From Nitrososphaera sp. (GTDB lineage: Archaea; Thermoproteota; Nitrososphaeria; Nitrososphaerales; Nitrososphaeraceae), in NCBI RefSeq assembly GCF_013388945.1, contig NZ_JACAEH010000010.1, positions 1 to 64,000 on the forward strand: a stretch of 64,000 nt of DNA, given 5' to 3'. The notes beneath the pieces are model-generated. The model did no database searches. It was not told where the DNA came from and saw only the letters and a program-made list of their open reading frames with translations. The translations under genes and the position numbers were made by a program. Shown one piece after another: positions 32,631 to 42,424 of this stretch (its first letter is position 1; every line of letters begins with the position of its first letter).

Positions 32631-34319
32631 ATGGCGGAAATGACCGGTGCAAAGGCGTTGATCCATGCCCTCGAGAAGGAGGGCGTAGACGTGGTCTTTG
32701 GCCTTCCCGGCGGCGCTAACCTGCCGATATACGACGCGCTTGTGGGCGCAAACCTCAGGCACATCCTCGTGCGCCACGAGCAGTCTGCGGCCCACATGGC
32801 CGACGGCTATGCCAGGATAAAGAGAAAGTCAGGCGTGTGCTTTGCCACTTCTGGCCCAGGCGCCACCAACCTCATCACAGGGATTGCTACTGCATACGCT
32901 GACTCGATACCGATGGTCGCAGTTACAGGGCAGGTTCCCTTGGCAATGATAGGCAAGGACGCCTTCCAGGAGACTGACATCATCGGCGTGGCAAACCCTT
33001 GCACCAAATATGCCTTCCAGCCCAAAGTTGCTACTGAAATCCCCGAGATGGTGAAAAAGGCGTTCTACATTGCCGAGAGCGGCAGGCCCGGCCCGGTGCT
33101 CGTGGACATTCCAAAGGACGTGCAGCAGGCAACTGCAGAGATGAAGTTTCCAGACCTAATCAAGGTGAGGGGCTACAGTCCCATAGTGGACGCGGACCTT
33201 TCAGAGGTGGGCAAGGCAGTTGAACTCATACTAAAGGCAGAGCGCCCGATAATCATGGCCGGAGGAGGCGTCATACTCTCTGGCGCGTTTGCCGAGCTCC
33301 AGGCTCTTGCAGAGCTTCTCATGATACCCGTAGTTACGACGTTCAAGGGCAAGGGCGCGTTCCCGGAGAACCACCCGCTTGCGATGGGCCCGATAGGCAT
33401 GCACGGCCACCCCGAGGCTAACAAGATAATCATCGAGGCAGACTGCATAATAGCGATAGGCGCGCGCTTTTCTGACAGGTCGGTGGGCCGCTTTGACGAG
33501 TTCGGCAAAGGCATGAGCATCATACACATGGACATCGACCCGGCAGAAATAGGCAAGAACAAGTCAGTCGACGTCGCAATCGTGGGCGACGTCAAGTCGT
33601 CGCTCAGGACGCTTGTCAAGCTGCTCGGCAAAAAGGTAGTGAAAAGGGATGCCGACAACCCCTGGCTCAAGCGCAGGAAGGAGATAATACAGTACTACCA
33701 GGAAACCATCAAGGACTATGCAAGGGAGATAACCGCCAAAAAGTCGCTCAAAAAGTTGCGCGAGCTCTTGCCGGCAAACGCGATTGCCACCACCGAGGTG
33801 GGCCAGTGCCAGATGTGGGCGTCGCTCCACTTTGACGTCATATCGCCGGGCACCTTCTTCAGCTCCACGGGTCTTGGCACTATGGGATTTGGATTCCCGG
33901 CGTCAATTGGCGCCAAGGCGGCAAGGCCCGATGTGCCTGTGGTGGACATCGCCGGCGACGGGTCGTTCAACATGACTGAAAACTCGCTTGCAGTGTCGGT
34001 GCTCGAGAAACTGCCGGTGATAGTGTTCCTCATGAACAACTACATGCTCGGCATGGTGGCCCAGTGGCAGCGCACCTTCTACAACCGAAGGTACAGCGGT
34101 GTGCACCAGCACCAGTGCCCGGACTATGTCAAGATAGCAGAGGCCTACGGCGCGCAAGGCATACGCGCCCAGTCGATGGCAGAGCTTGAGAAGGCAATAA
34201 AGACCGCGCTAAAGAGCGACGTGGCAACGGTAATCGACATCCCGATTGACCCAGACGAGGACGTGTACCCGTTCGTGGCCCCGGGCACGAGCCTCAAGGA
34301 CATGATAACAGGAGCTTGA
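32631..34319 (+). CDS. ilvB: Acetolactate synthase large subunit
   Basis: A 562-residue ThDP enzyme. The catalytic Glu lies in VRHEQSAAHMADGYAR, and the ThDP-Mg motif is GDGSFNMTENSLAVSVLEKL onward. It condenses pyruvate (or pyruvate plus 2-oxobutyrate), the first common step of valine, leucine and isoleucine synthesis. It heads ilvB-ilvN-leuA-leuB, with a 4-nt gap to ilvN, and sits behind the leader mini-ORF and its own GGTGA. Confidence 0.95.
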   Translation: MAEMTGAKALIHALEKEGVDVVFGLPGGANLPIYDALVGANLRHILVRHEQSAAHMADGYARIKRKSGVCFATSGPGATNLITGIATAYADSIPMVAVTGQVPLAMIGKDAFQETDIIGVANPCTKYAFQPKVATEIPEMVKKAFYIAESGRPGPVLVDIPKDVQQATAEMKFPDLIKVRGYSPIVDADLSEVGKAVELILKAERPIIMAGGGVILSGAFAELQALAELLMIPVVTTFKGKGAFPENHPLAMGPIGMHGHPEANKIIIEADCIIAIGARFSDRSVGRFDEFGKGMSIIHMDIDPAEIGKNKSVDVAIVGDVKSSLRTLVKLLGKKVVKRDADNPWLKRRKEIIQYYQETIKDYAREITAKKSLKKLRELLPANAIATTEVGQCQMWASLHFDVISPGTFFSSTGLGTMGFGFPASIGAKAARPDVPVVDIAGDGSFNMTENSLAVSVLEKLPVIVFLMNNYMLGMVAQWQRTFYNRRYSGVHQHQCPDYVKIAEAYGAQGIRAQSMAELEKAIKTALKSDVATVIDIPIDPDEDVYPFVAPGTSLKDMITGA

Positions 34320-34323
34320 AAAG

Positions 34324-34821
34324 ATGTCTGCAAACGGCTGGTACATAGTCTCGGCGCTTGTTGAGAACAAGCCGGGCGTGCTCTTCAGGGTCACCAACCT
34401 GTTCAGGGCGCGCAGCTTCAACATCGAGTCGATAACCGTTGGCACGACGGAGCAGCAGGACCTCTCGAGGATGACAATCACAACCAACAGCGACCAGCGA
34501 ACTCTCGACCAGCTTGTGAAGCAGTTGAGGAAGCTGATAGATGTGGTCGATGTCAAGGTGCTTGACCTCGACAAGTCAGTATACAGGGAGCTTGCCCTCA
34601 TCAAGATGAAGGCCATCGACCCCACCACCAGGAGCGAGATACTCAACTATGCCAACATATTCCGTGGCAACATCATCGACATAGGCAAGGAGACAATCAC
34701 AGTCGAGATAACAGGAACACCGGACAAGATAGATGCGTTTAAGAATCTGGTCGAACAATATGGTATTGCCCAGCTGGCAAGGACCGGCGTTTCGGCGTTG
34801 CCGAGGGGGACGGAACTTTGA
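34324..34821 (+). CDS. ilvN: Acetolactate synthase small (regulatory) subunit
   Basis: A 165-residue protein with an N-terminal ACT domain (WYIVSALVENKPGVLFRVTN, LFRARSFNIESITVGTTE) and the conserved C-terminal domain (ELALIKMKAIDPTTRSEILN, then ETITVEITGTPDKIDAFKNL). It activates IlvB and confers valine feedback inhibition. Its TGA overlaps the TTG start of leuA as TTGA. Confidence 0.94.
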   Translation: MSANGWYIVSALVENKPGVLFRVTNLFRARSFNIESITVGTTEQQDLSRMTITTNSDQRTLDQLVKQLRKLIDVVDVKVLDLDKSVYRELALIKMKAIDPTTRSEILNYANIFRGNIIDIGKETITVEITGTPDKIDAFKNLVEQYGIAQLARTGVSALPRGTEL

Positions 34822-36326
34822 GCGAGGAAAAGGTAAGGATTTTCGACACGACGCTCCGTGACGGCGAGCAGACGCCGGGCGTGACAGTCACGCCAGAGCA
34901 GAAAGTGCAGATAGCCACGAGGCTGAGCGACCTTGGAGTTGACGCCATAGAGGCGGGCTTTCCCATAGTCTCTCACGGCGAGATGCAGGCCATAAAGACG
35001 ATAGTAAACAGCGGCCTTAAGGCCGAGATCTGCGGCCTTGCCCGCGCAACTGAAACTGACATTGATGCTGCCATAAAGTGCGACTTGAAGTACGTCCACA
35101 CGTTCATCGCGACGTCTGATATCCACATGAAGTTCAAACTAAAGATGACCCGCGAGCAGGTGCTCGAGCGCGCAGTCCACGCAGTGGAATACGCCAAAAA
35201 GCACGGCTTGGCAGTCGAGTTTTCTGCAGAGGACGCGACGAGGTCTGACAGGCCCTTCTTGCTCCAAGTGTTCAAGGCAGTCGAGCAGGCAGGCGCCGAC
35301 AGGCTCGACATACCCGACACGGTAGGCTATGCGACGCCCCAGTACATCACGCAGGTGGTAAACGACGTCAGGGCCGCGACGAAATTGCCAATAAGCATGC
35401 ACTGCCACGACGATTTTGGCCTTGCGGTTGCAAACTCGATAGCCGGCATCAACGCCGGCGCGGCGTGCGCCCATGTGACGATAAACGGCCTTGGCGAGAG
35501 GGCGGGCAACGCTTCCCTTGAAGAGTTTGTGATGGCGCTCCAGTGCCTCTACAACAAAAAGCACAACATCAAGACCCAGATGCTCTACGAGACTTCAAGG
35601 TTCGTGTCAAACACGATGGGCATCATAGTCCAGCCAAACAAGGCGATAATCGGCGAGAACGCGTTCGGCCACGAGTCAGGCATACACACGCACGGCATAC
35701 TCAACAACCCGCTCACCTACGAGCCAATCAGCCCCGAGCTTGTGGGCAGAAAGCGCTGGCTCCAGGCAGGCAAGCACGCAGGCGCACACGGCATCAACGC
35801 CATGCTTGCCGAGTTTGGCATAACGCCCACAGAGGAGCAGTTGAAGCTCATAGTTGAAAAGCAAAAGGACGTGGCAGACAAGGGCAAGGCAATCACGACT
35901 GCAGACCTCCTCTCGATAGCAGGCGAGGTTATGCACAACGCCCAGTTTGAGGAGAAGTTCAAGCTCTACGACTTTCACATAGTTACTGGCATGAACATCA
36001 TACCGACCGCGGTTGTCAGGCTCAACGCAGAAGGCAAGGACCTGATATCGTCAGAGACAGGCGTCGGCCCCGTCGACGCGGCGCTCAAGGCTATCCAGAA
36101 AATCGCGGCCGACGTTGCAAGCATCAAGATCCGCGAGTACAAGCTCGACTCGATAACGGGCGGTTCGGACGCCCTTGCAGAGGTCTCTGTAAAGGTAGAG
36201 GACAAGAACGGCAACATCGTGTCTGCGCGCAAAGCAAACGAGGACATCGTCGTGGCGTCGGTAGAGGCCATGATGGACGCGATAAACAAGGTTCTTTTGA
36301 AGAAGGTCCTGTACTCAAAGAGCTAG
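34818..36326 (+). CDS. leuA: 2-isopropylmalate synthase
   Basis: A 502-residue enzyme with TTG start. The catalytic barrel opens with [20 protein letters not shown], with metal ligands in [20 protein letters not shown] and [20 protein letters not shown]. The C-terminal 130 residues form a LeuA dimer/regulatory domain ending in VAVKVED-like strands, which supports 2-isopropylmalate rather than homocitrate or citramalate synthase. It starts leucine synthesis from the ketoacid made via IlvB and is probably feedback-inhibited by leucine. Confidence 0.92.
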   Translation: MSEEKVRIFDTTLRDGEQTPGVTVTPEQKVQIATRLSDLGVDAIEAGFPIVSHGEMQAIKTIVNSGLKAEICGLARATETDIDAAIKCDLKYVHTFIATSDIHMKFKLKMTREQVLERAVHAVEYAKKHGLAVEFSAEDATRSDRPFLLQVFKAVEQAGADRLDIPDTVGYATPQYITQVVNDVRAATKLPISMHCHDDFGLAVANSIAGINAGAACAHVTINGLGERAGNASLEEFVMALQCLYNKKHNIKTQMLYETSRFVSNTMGIIVQPNKAIIGENAFGHESGIHTHGILNNPLTYEPISPELVGRKRWLQAGKHAGAHGINAMLAEFGITPTEEQLKLIVEKQKDVADKGKAITTADLLSIAGEVMHNAQFEEKFKLYDFHIVTGMNIIPTAVVRLNAEGKDLISSETGVGPVDAALKAIQKIAADVASIKIREYKLDSITGGSDALAEVSVKVEDKNGNIVSARKANEDIVVASVEAMMDAINKVLLKKVLYSKS

Positions 36327-36336
36327 GCGCAGGGGT

Positions 36337-37362
36337 TTGGCCAGGTACGACATTTCACTCATCACAGGCGACGGCATAGGCCCCGAGCTTGCGGCAGCTG
36401 CAAAAAAGATACTTGAAACGATAAGCGACAGGTCGTCGACGAAATTTTCGATAAGAGAAGTCGAGGCCGGCGACGCGGCGCTCAAAAAGCACGGCAAAGC
36501 CCTGCCGGATTCCACTGTCGATGTTGTAAAAAAGTCGCAGGCGTGCCTCAAGGCGCCGGTGGGCGAGAGCGCGGCTGACGTCATAATAGTTCTCAGGCGC
36601 ATGTTTGACCTCTACGCAAACGTGAGGCCGGCCAGGTCGTACCCGAACATCCCTGCGCTTTCCAGAAACGTCGACCTTGTGACAGTCAGGGAAAACACCG
36701 AGGACGTCTACCTCGGCTGGGAGTTCAACACCGACGAGGACACGGTGGTCGCTTTGCGCGTCACATCCAGAAAAGCGTCGCAGAGAATAGCCGAGTATGC
36801 GTTCAAGACAGCCGAAGCCAGAAACGGCAAGCGAAAGGTTGTGGCCGTGCACAAGTCAAACGTTATGCGAAAAGGCGACGGGCTCTTTGCGTCCGTGTGC
36901 AAGGAGGTCGCAAAAAGGCACCCCAAGATACAGTACAGCGAGCTCTATGTCGACGCGGCTTCGATGAACCTTATCCGCAACCCCGAGGAGTTTGACGTCA
37001 TTGTCACGACGAACCTCTTTGGCGACATACTCTCAGACGAGGCGGCGCAGGTAGTCGGAGGCCTCGGTATGGGCCCGGCGGCAAACATCGGCGAGGGCTT
37101 TGCGCTATTTGAGCCGGTCCACGGCGCGGCGTTTGACATTGCAGGCAAGAATGCGGCAAACCCGTCGTCTATCCTGCTGTCGGCAAAGATGATGGCAGAG
37201 TGGCTTGCAGACAAACACCGCGACCAAAAGATAGCCGAAGAAGGAAGGCGCATAGAAGACGCAATCATAAAGCTACTAGCCAAGAACCAAAAGACAAAGG
37301 ACATCGGCGGCGCGCTGACCACTACGCAGTTTGCGGACCTTGTCGCAAAGTCGATGTACTAG
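36337..37362 (+). CDS. leuB: 3-isopropylmalate dehydrogenase family protein
   Basis: A 341-residue beta-decarboxylating dehydrogenase with TTG start 10 bp after leuA. ISLITGDGIGPELAAAAKKI opens it; substrate residues lie in YANVRPARSYPNIPALSRN and VTVRENTEDVYLGWEF, and the cofactor/metal region in NLFGDILSDEAAQVVGGLGM and EPVHGAAFDIAGKNAANPSS. Isocitrate and homoisocitrate dehydrogenases are close relatives; the operon argues for LeuB. leuCD are not in this window. Confidence 0.88.
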   Translation: MARYDISLITGDGIGPELAAAAKKILETISDRSSTKFSIREVEAGDAALKKHGKALPDSTVDVVKKSQACLKAPVGESAADVIIVLRRMFDLYANVRPARSYPNIPALSRNVDLVTVRENTEDVYLGWEFNTDEDTVVALRVTSRKASQRIAEYAFKTAEARNGKRKVVAVHKSNVMRKGDGLFASVCKEVAKRHPKIQYSELYVDAASMNLIRNPEEFDVIVTTNLFGDILSDEAAQVVGGLGMGPAANIGEGFALFEPVHGAAFDIAGKNAANPSSILLSAKMMAEWLADKHRDQKIAEEGRRIEDAIIKLLAKNQKTKDIGGALTTTQFADLVAKSMY

Positions 37363-37733
37363 CCCGGCGACTTTTTCTGCCAGGCTATCATCATGAACAC
37401 GAAAGGTATCGTCATGAGGGCAGTCGCTATGAGCACCGGCTGCAGGATAGACGCCATCACTTCCGGAGGGTAGCCGCTAAAGTTGAGAAACGGCAGCGGG
37501 AATATGGCAAATAGCCAGTAGCCGCCAAGTATGCCAAACACCATCTTGTTGCGCCGGAGCACCGCTGCAACGCTTATCTTGTTCACCTTCTTGCGCTCGC
37601 ATGCCACGCACTTTACAGTCGTCCTGCTGCCTGACACGTCGGCCGGCACTATGCACGAAGTGCACGCGTGCTTCTGGCAGAAGTAGCAGCGCTTTGTCGC
37701 AAAGCGCGAGCCGCAGATGGCGCAGTCGGGCAT
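37359..37733 (-). CDS. Zinc-binding B-box-like membrane protein
   Basis: A 124-residue protein from the ATG at 37733. The N-terminal 50 residues hold paired cysteines and a histidine (CAICGSRFATKRCYFCQKHA, CTSCIVPADVSG, KCVACERKK), like a zinc ribbon/B-box. Two hydrophobic helices follow (FGILGGYWLFAIFPLPFLNF and ILQPVLIATALMTIPFVFMM). Function unknown. It converges with leuB on a shared CTAG. Confidence 0.65.
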   Translation of the reverse strand: MPDCAICGSRFATKRCYFCQKHACTSCIVPADVSGSRTTVKCVACERKKVNKISVAAVLRRNKMVFGILGGYWLFAIFPLPFLNFSGYPPEVMASILQPVLIATALMTIPFVFMMIAWQKKSPG

Positions 37734-37782
37734 GCAAAAACGTTCGCAGCATCGAAATATTACCTTGTCGCCGATAAGCAAA

Positions 37783-37790
37783 ACTTAAAT
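37783..37790 (+). promoter_or_regulatory. TATA box of carAB
   Basis: ACTTAAAT is centred about 27 nt before position 37813, which lies some 55 nt before the first ATG of carA. GGTGA at 37809-37813 is at the predicted mRNA start. Confidence 0.45.
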
Positions 37791-37867
37791 GCCCTCATCA
37801 AAGTAGTTGGTGAGGGTCAAAAATTCCGACACTTCAAAAGACCTACAGTGGCTACGCCGCCAAGCTG

Positions 37868-39034
37868 ATGCTTGAAGACGGCACTGTTTTTGACGGAATC
37901 GGCTTCGGGTACCCGTCCGAGATAACGGGAGAAGTGGTCTTTAACACGGGCATGGTCGGATACACGGAGACCCTCACCGACCCTTCGTACAGGGGCCAGA
38001 TACTCTGCATGACCTACCCGCTTGTGGGCAACTATGGCGTGCCGGGATTTGACGTCAAGGACGAATATGGACTTCCAAAATTCTTCGAGTCGGACCACAT
38101 ACAGGTAAAGGCGCTTTTGCTCCACGACCTGTCAGACGTGGCGAGCCACTGGAGCGCAGTCAGGACGCTTGACCAGTGGCTGTATGACGAAAAGGTCCCC
38201 GGCATTTACGGCATCGACACGCGTGCTCTGACAAAGAAACTGCGCGTAAGCGGCGTCATGATGGGCGCAATCATTGTATCAAAAGAGACCGTGGACGAGG
38301 CGCGGCTGAAAAAGCTGGTAGCAGGCGCCAAATACGAGGGCCTGAACTTTATGCCAGAGGTCTCGACGGCAGGCCCGCAGGAGTACGGCGACAAGAGCAA
38401 GGACTGCATCGCGGTAATCGACACGGGAGTAAAGTACAGCATTATCCGAAACATCATGCGCACAGGCTACAGGGTGGTGCGCCTACCATGGGACGCGACC
38501 TACGAGCAGGTGATGTCGTACAGTCCAAAGGGCGTGGTGATAAGCAACGGCCCGGGCGACCCCAAGGTCTGCAAGGGGACGATAAAGACTGCCACCAAAT
38601 TGATAAAAACATCAACGCCGACGCTTGGGATCTGCCTTGGGAACCAGATACTTGCGCTTGCAGGGGGCGCAAACACGTACAAGCTGAAGTTCGGCCACAG
38701 GGGGCAGAACAAGCCGTGCATCGACCTGCGGAGCAACCTGTCCTACGTGACGAGCCAGAACCACGGCTACGGCATCGACCCGAAAAGCCTCAAGGGCACA
38801 GGGTTCAAGGTGTGGTTTGCAAACGCCGACGACGACACGGTGGAAGGCATAGAGCACTCAACCAAGCCTGTCATCGCAGTCCAGTTCCACCCCGAGGCGT
38901 CGCCGGGGCCGTACGACTGCATGTACGTGTTTGACAGGTTCAAGGAAGTTATAGCAGCCGGCGTGGAAAAGCCCGCGGCTCCAAAAAAGAAGGCTGCAAA
39001 GAAAAAGAAGGTGAAAAAGAGTGCCAAAAGATAA
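37868..39034 (+). CDS. carA: Carbamoyl-phosphate synthase small subunit (glutaminase)
   Basis: A 388-residue protein counted from the ATG at 37868. The N-terminal LEDGTVFDGIGFGYPSEITG, NTGMVGYTETLTDPSYRGQI, the nucleophile in GICLGNQILALAGG and the catalytic His/Glu in FHPEASPGP are clear, followed by a Lys-rich tail. The start is uncertain: the open frame continues upstream to 37814 with CarA-like residues (TYSGYAAKL) but offers only an ATT at 37823 as a start, about 9 nt after GGTGA. It supplies ammonia to CarB, with which it overlaps by 14 nt. Confidence 0.9.
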   Translation: MLEDGTVFDGIGFGYPSEITGEVVFNTGMVGYTETLTDPSYRGQILCMTYPLVGNYGVPGFDVKDEYGLPKFFESDHIQVKALLLHDLSDVASHWSAVRTLDQWLYDEKVPGIYGIDTRALTKKLRVSGVMMGAIIVSKETVDEARLKKLVAGAKYEGLNFMPEVSTAGPQEYGDKSKDCIAVIDTGVKYSIIRNIMRTGYRVVRLPWDATYEQVMSYSPKGVVISNGPGDPKVCKGTIKTATKLIKTSTPTLGICLGNQILALAGGANTYKLKFGHRGQNKPCIDLRSNLSYVTSQNHGYGIDPKSLKGTGFKVWFANADDDTVEGIEHSTKPVIAVQFHPEASPGPYDCMYVFDRFKEVIAAGVEKPAAPKKKAAKKKKVKKSAKR

Positions 39035-42000
39035 GTCGATAAAGAAGGTGCTGGTGCTCGGCAGCGGGGCCATAAAGATAGGCGAGGCCGGCGAGTTTGA
39101 CTATTCGGGCTCGCAGTGCCTCAAGGCGCTTGCAGAAGAAGGCGTCAAGAGCGTGCTCATCAACCCCAACATCGCCACAATCCAGACAGACACCAGGTTT
39201 GCAGACAAAGTATACCCGATTCCCATTGACACCGCATACGTCGAGAAGGTGATAATAGAAGAAAAGCCCGACTCGATAATGCTCGGGTTTGGCGGCCAGA
39301 CGGCTCTAAATTGCGGAGTCGCGCTGCAGGAGCAGGGCATACTTGAAAAATACAACGTCAGGGTGCTTGGCACACAGATAGAGGGTATCAAGGTCACGGA
39401 AGACCGGCAGCTGTTCAAGGAAGCAATGGCAAAAAGCGACGTGCCGGTGCTGCAGAGCTACGCCGTAAACTCGCTCAAGGAGGCGCAAAAGGCTGCAGAG
39501 GAGATAGGATACCCAGTAATAATCCGCGTCGCATACACGCTTGGCGGCAGGGGTGGCGGAGTAGCGTACAACGAGATAGAGCTCCAGGACATTGTCCAGC
39601 GCGGCCTCAACCTCAGCATGGTGCACCAGGTGCTGATTGAAAAGTACGTGGGCCACTGGAAGCAGATAGAGTACGAGGTGATGCGCGACTACAACGGCAA
39701 CAGCGTCATAGTGTGCAACATGGAAAACGTGCTTGCTATGCGCGTGCACACCGGCGACAACATCGTGATTGCGCCGTCGCAGACACTGAACAACTATGAA
39801 TACCACATGCTCAGGTCCGCTGCAATCAGGGCTGTCAGCCACTGCGGCATAGTGGGCGAGTGCAACATCCAGTATGCGCTCGACCCGCAGTCTGAACAAT
39901 ACACCGCGATTGAAATCAACGCAAGGCTGTCAAGGTCGTCGGCCCTTGCAAGCAAGGCCACTGGCTACCCGCTTGCGTACATGGCGGCCAAGATAGCGCT
40001 TGGCTACACACTCCCGGAGCTCCTGAACAGGATAACCAAGGTCACAACGGCGTGCTTTGAGCCGTCGCTTGACTACTGCGTGCTCAAGATGCCCAGGTGG
40101 GACTTTTCCAAGTTCGAGGGCGTCAAGCGCAGGCTCGGGTCTGCCATGAAGTCTGTAGGAGAAGTCATGGCGATTGGCAGGAACTTTGAGGAAGTCCTGC
40201 AGAAGGCGATAAGGATGTCGTCCATCGGCCGGGACGGGCTGGTGGCAAACGGCAAGGACACGTACTCGGAGACTGACATCGAGCGCATAGAGCAGGCGCT
40301 CCTGAGGCCAGACGACGAGATAATCTACGCCGTCGTGCAGGCCATGAAGGCCGGCTTTGACATCGACAGGATTTACCAGCTGTCGGCCATCGACCCCTGG
40401 TTTTTGGCAAAGATAAAGAACATCGTCGACATGGAAGAGCGCCTGAAAAAGCAGGCAGGCTTTGACGCAGGCACCGTCAGGGAAGCAAAGAGGCTCGGGT
40501 TTTCCGACACGCAGGTCGCAAGGTGTTTGAAGTCAGACGAGATGCAGGTGCGCTCCTTGCGCGAAAAGAACGGCATAGTCCCGGCAGTCAAGCAGATAGA
40601 CACGCTGGCAGCAGAGTGGCCTGCAAAGACAAACTACCTCTACCTCACATACGGCGGCTACCAGGACGACGTGGTGGTGAAAAACACGAAGGACAGCAGG
40701 ATGATAGTGCTTGGCGCCGGCCCGTACAGGATTGGAAGCTCTGTCGAGTTTGACTGGGGCACCGTCAACATGGTGTGGGGGCTCAAGGAAAACGGCGTGA
40801 AAGAGATTTCGGTCATCAACTGCAACCCCGAGACCGTGTCTACAGACTATGACATCTGTGACAGGCTGTACTTTGAAGAGCTGACGCTTGAGCGCGTGCT
40901 TGACATCTGCGACAAGGAGAATCCGACAGGCATCGTCACGTGCGTGGGCGGCCAGACTGCCAACAACCTTACGCCCAAGCTCGCCAAAAGCGGCATCAGG
41001 ATAATAGGCACCTCAAGCGAGGACGTCGACAGGGCTGAAGACCGCGCCAAGTTCGGCAAGATGCTCGACTCGCTTGGCATCGGGCAGCCGGCATGGCGCC
41101 AGTTCACAAACCTTTCAGAGGCAGAGGAGTTTGCAGAAAAAGTCGGCTATCCCGTCCTTGTCAGGCCGTCGTACGTCCTGTCGGGCGCGGCCATGAAAGT
41201 CGTGTGGGCTGCAGACCAGCTGGAGCGATTCCTGACAGACGCCACAAACGTCAACCCCGAACATCCTGTAGTCATAAGCAAGTTCCTGCAGGACGCCGCC
41301 GAAGTCGAGGTGGACGCGGTGTGCGACGGCAGCGAAGTCGTCATCGGCTCCATTATAGAGCACATCGACAACGCAGGCGTGCACTCTGGCGACGCGATGA
41401 TGAGCATACCGCCCTGGAGGCTTGACAGGCGCATGATGGATACTGTCGCAGACTACTCTACAAAGATAGGCAGGGCGCTCAACGTCAGGGGGCCATTTAA
41501 CATCCAGTATCTTGTAAAGGACGAGCAGGTGATGGTCATAGAGGCAAACGTGCGCGCGTCGCGCTCGATGCCCTTCGTGTCGAAATTCGCCGGCGTCAAC
41601 CTGATAAACCTGGCGGCAAGGGCGATGCTCGGAAAACCGCTGCCTGCAAAGGCAAAGGACCTGTGGATGAAGGCCCACGGCTTTGGCGTCAAGGTCCCGC
41701 AGTTCTCGTTCATGCAGCTGGAAGGCTCTGACATCGTGCTTGGAGTCGAGATGAGGTCTACAGGCGAGGCGGCATGCTTTGGCTCGAGCTTTTACGACGC
41801 GCTGTCAAAGGCGTACATGGCGGCAGGGTATTCGCTGCCGCTGTCAGGCTCGGTGCTGATAACGATAGGCGGACAAAGGAACAAGGAGAAATTGCTTCCG
41901 CTGATATCGATGCTGTCGTCGATGGGCTTCAAGATACTTGCAACTGAACACACGGCAGAGTTCATGGAGAACAACAAGGTCAAAGATGTTGAACTGGTGC

Positions 42001-42275
42001 ACAAGATAAGCGAGCCGGACCGCAAGCCCAACATAGCAGACATGCTGGTAGAGCGCAAGCTGGACTTCATCATCAACATACCGGCCACTGCGACCCTTGA
42101 AAAGTTCGTCGGCATGCTGCAGGACGAATACCAGATACGCCGAAAGGCAGTAGAGATGGGAGTGCCAGTTCTAACGACAGTCGAGTCTGCAAGCTCGTTC
42201 ATAAAGACGGTGCAGTGGCTGCGGGAGAACACGCCGACTCTGGCGCCGCTTGGAAGCTACGTCAAGCTGGACTAG
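39021..42275 (+). CDS. carB: Carbamoyl-phosphate synthase large subunit
   Basis: A 1084-residue enzyme, full length for the family, with GTG start. The two duplicated ATP-grasp halves open with VLVLGSGAIKIGEAGEFDYS and MIVLGAGPYRIGSSVEFDWG. GGRGGGVAYNEIEL marks the first ATP site, and a C-terminal MGS-like allosteric domain closes the chain (DMLVERKLDFIINIPATATL). It makes carbamoyl phosphate for pyrimidines and arginine. Confidence 0.96.
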   Translation: MPKDKSIKKVLVLGSGAIKIGEAGEFDYSGSQCLKALAEEGVKSVLINPNIATIQTDTRFADKVYPIPIDTAYVEKVIIEEKPDSIMLGFGGQTALNCGVALQEQGILEKYNVRVLGTQIEGIKVTEDRQLFKEAMAKSDVPVLQSYAVNSLKEAQKAAEEIGYPVIIRVAYTLGGRGGGVAYNEIELQDIVQRGLNLSMVHQVLIEKYVGHWKQIEYEVMRDYNGNSVIVCNMENVLAMRVHTGDNIVIAPSQTLNNYEYHMLRSAAIRAVSHCGIVGECNIQYALDPQSEQYTAIEINARLSRSSALASKATGYPLAYMAAKIALGYTLPELLNRITKVTTACFEPSLDYCVLKMPRWDFSKFEGVKRRLGSAMKSVGEVMAIGRNFEEVLQKAIRMSSIGRDGLVANGKDTYSETDIERIEQALLRPDDEIIYAVVQAMKAGFDIDRIYQLSAIDPWFLAKIKNIVDMEERLKKQAGFDAGTVREAKRLGFSDTQVARCLKSDEMQVRSLREKNGIVPAVKQIDTLAAEWPAKTNYLYLTYGGYQDDVVVKNTKDSRMIVLGAGPYRIGSSVEFDWGTVNMVWGLKENGVKEISVINCNPETVSTDYDICDRLYFEELTLERVLDICDKENPTGIVTCVGGQTANNLTPKLAKSGIRIIGTSSEDVDRAEDRAKFGKMLDSLGIGQPAWRQFTNLSEAEEFAEKVGYPVLVRPSYVLSGAAMKVVWAADQLERFLTDATNVNPEHPVVISKFLQDAAEVEVDAVCDGSEVVIGSIIEHIDNAGVHSGDAMMSIPPWRLDRRMMDTVADYSTKIGRALNVRGPFNIQYLVKDEQVMVIEANVRASRSMPFVSKFAGVNLINLAARAMLGKPLPAKAKDLWMKAHGFGVKVPQFSFMQLEGSDIVLGVEMRSTGEAACFGSSFYDALSKAYMAAGYSLPLSGSVLITIGGQRNKEKLLPLISMLSSMGFKILATEHTAEFMENNKVKDVELVHKISEPDRKPNIADMLVERKLDFIINIPATATLEKFVGMLQDEYQIRRKAVEMGVPVLTTVESASSFIKTVQWLRENTPTLAPLGSYVKLD

Positions 42276-42424
42276 GGAGGGGGTCGTTTCCAGTGGAAAA
42301 GCTGCCAGAAAAATTAGTTCTTTTATAGCGACAGCGCCTTTGTGGCCGGGTGCGGCTGGAAAAGGCAGTGCGCTTTCCCAAGGTAACGAGCTGCAAGCTG
42401 GAGATTCGAATATTCTAACCTGTC

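Noticed and set aside
38488-38934. 148-codon plus-strand ORF within carA
   Set aside because: Lies wholly inside carA in another frame and has low-complexity Arg/His composition.
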